The notes under the pieces are model-generated. The model did not search any database, was not told where the DNA came from, and saw only the letters and a list, made by a program, of their open reading frames with translations. From Methylomicrobium sp. (GTDB lineage Bacteria > Pseudomonadota > Gammaproteobacteria > Methylococcales > Methylomonadaceae), in the NCBI GenBank assembly GCA_007135635.1, contig SLIO01000351.1, positions 1 through 6,358 on the forward strand: DNA of 6,358 bases. The letters run 5' to 3'. This document shows positions 5,599-6,358 of this stretch, in pieces. Both the position numbers and the translations under genes were made by a program. Positions within the stretch are counted from its first letter, which is position 1; every line of letters begins with the position of its first letter.

Positions 5599-6219
5599 TC
5601 ATTCGACGATTTCGGAACGATGCTTGTCGAAAAACAATAACCCTCGACGGACTGCATTGACGACGGCACGCGGCGTGATCGTTGCGCCGCTGAATTGATC
5701 GAATTCGCCTCCGTCCTTCTTTACAGCCCACTGCTCGACGGTCGGATTTTCGAGTGAACGGCCGTTGAAACTCAAGATCCAATCGGACTTAGCGATTTCG
5801 ATCTTATCGCCGAGCCCAGGCGTTTCGGCATGGGCAATCACACGCACTCCTAATATGTCGCCGTTTCGGCCGATACCGATAATCATGTCGATATTGCCCG
5901 AATAACCGTCCGGCGCGGTTAAACGAAACGCCACGGCTGTCGTACAACCCTGTTTACGCGCCTGATAAATCAAGATCTCCTGCATATTCGACAAACTGTA
6001 GGTTGGCACAATTACGGTACTTTTCACTAAATCGTTGTCATACAGTTCGTCCGGTATCACTTGCGCAAGTGAGGCTTTTAGATTTTCTTGACGGCGTAAT
6101 TCGATTGCATCGCGCGTACTCCAATCGCCGATGCCGAGCAATGCGCTTGCGGCCAACGCAAAACCGGCCAGCAGCAGCGTTTGGTAAGAAACACGGGTTT
6201 TCAGTTGCTCGAGCTGCAT
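5599..6219 (-). CDS. rnfG: RnfG, FMN-carrying subunit of the Rnf complex
   Basis: RnfG is anchored in the inner membrane with its FMN domain on the periplasmic side and passes electrons within Rnf. The 206-residue protein has one N-terminal membrane helix (about residues 12-30), then an FMN-binding domain with HAETPGLGDKI (130-140). The flavinylation motif D174-Q-F-S-G-A-T180 follows, whose last threonine should carry covalent FMN attached by ApbE. ApbE is not encoded in the window. The ATG at 6219 is chosen because GGTGA lies 7 nt upstream; the open frame upstream to 6237 offers only a TTG without a good ribosome site. The gap to rnfE is 22 bp. Upstream, a 7-bp tandem array begins 38 bp from the start codon. 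Confidence 0.96.
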   Translation of the reverse strand: MQLEQLKTRVSYQTLLLAGFALAASALLGIGDWSTRDAIELRRQENLKASLAQVIPDELYDNDLVKSTVIVPTYSLSNMQEILIYQARKQGCTTAVAFRLTAPDGYSGNIDMIIGIGRNGDILGVRVIAHAETPGLGDKIEIAKSDWILSFNGRSLENPTVEQWAVKKDGGEFDQFSGATITPRAVVNAVRRGLLFFDKHRSEIVE

Positions 6220-6257
6220 GGGACATTCACCGCTCAATGGTATGTAGTTGGAATTAT

Positions 6258-6358
6258 GCAGTTAGCAGTTAGCAGTTAGCAGTTAGCAGTTAGCAGTTAG
6301 CAGTTAGCAGTTAGCAGTTAGCAGTTAGCAGTTAGCAGTTAGCAGTTAGCAGTTAGCA
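6258..6358. repeat. Heptanucleotide tandem repeat (GCAGTTA), 14.4 perfect copies to the window edge
   Basis: The unit GCAGTTA (TAACTGC on the minus strand) repeats without a single mismatch from 6258 to the end of the window: 14 full copies and 3 more bases. The true length is unknown because the window ends inside it. A 7-bp unit shifts frame each copy, and it contains TAG on the plus and TAA on the minus strand, so all six frames are closed and no gene can pass through. It occupies the region upstream of rnfG where rnfD is expected next. Perfect short arrays of this kind change copy number by slippage. Confidence 0.97.

Noticed and set aside
6220..6237. Longer rnfG starting at TTG 6237
   Set aside because: The ATG at 6219 has a better placed GGTGA site, and the extra six residues match nothing in the family.

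Overview
This window is part of a nitrogen-fixation locus of a diazotrophic gammaproteobacterium. All nine genes lie on the minus strand, so the order of transcription is from high to low coordinates: rnfG, rnfE, rnfH, bfd, bfr, nifB, fdxN, nifO and an fprA-type flavodiiron protein that runs off the left edge. The rnf-nifB-fdxN-nifO association resembles Azotobacter-type nif clusters. The moderate GC content and several palindromic intergenic repeats of types I associate with Methylococcales-like methanotrophs make such a host plausible. That assignment is an inference from memory, not a search result.

Right part (about 4616-6358): the end of an rnf operon. RnfG carries a flavinylation motif, RnfE is a six-helix membrane subunit with the two iron-sulfur cysteines, and RnfH is a small accessory protein. 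The three are separated by only 10-22 bp. Upstream of rnfG is an uninterrupted 7-bp tandem repeat (GCAGTTA, 14.4 copies to the window edge). It closes all six reading frames, so rnfD, expected next, must end beyond the edge.

Middle (3860-4539): a bfd-bfr pair, a [2Fe-2S] bacterioferritin-associated ferredoxin and a bacterioferritin with all ferroxidase and haem ligands present. Between bfr and nifB lie about 600 bp without a gene. This gap contains a 333-bp composite inverted-repeat element (3468-3800) and, next to it, a textbook NifA/sigma-54 control region for nifB: two TGT-N10-ACA sites exactly 33 bp apart and a -24/-12 promoter with one deviation from consensus.

Left part (1-3260): nifB (radical-SAM FeMo-co precursor synthase with a C-terminal NifX-like domain), a 248-bp spacer filled with two palindromic repeats (one of which contains the nifB stop codon), then fdxN (2[4Fe-4S] ferredoxin), nifO (ArsC-like nitrogenase-associated protein) and the flavodiiron protein, whose GTG start overlaps the nifO stop.

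Together the genes make a coherent set. Rnf supplies low-potential electrons, Bfr/Bfd store and release iron, NifB and FdxN make the cofactor core, and the flavodiiron protein probably removes oxygen or NO near nitrogenase. I see no wholly unknown protein system. The less ordinary content is the repeat structure around the regulatory regions and the translational coupling of the flavodiiron gene to nifO.
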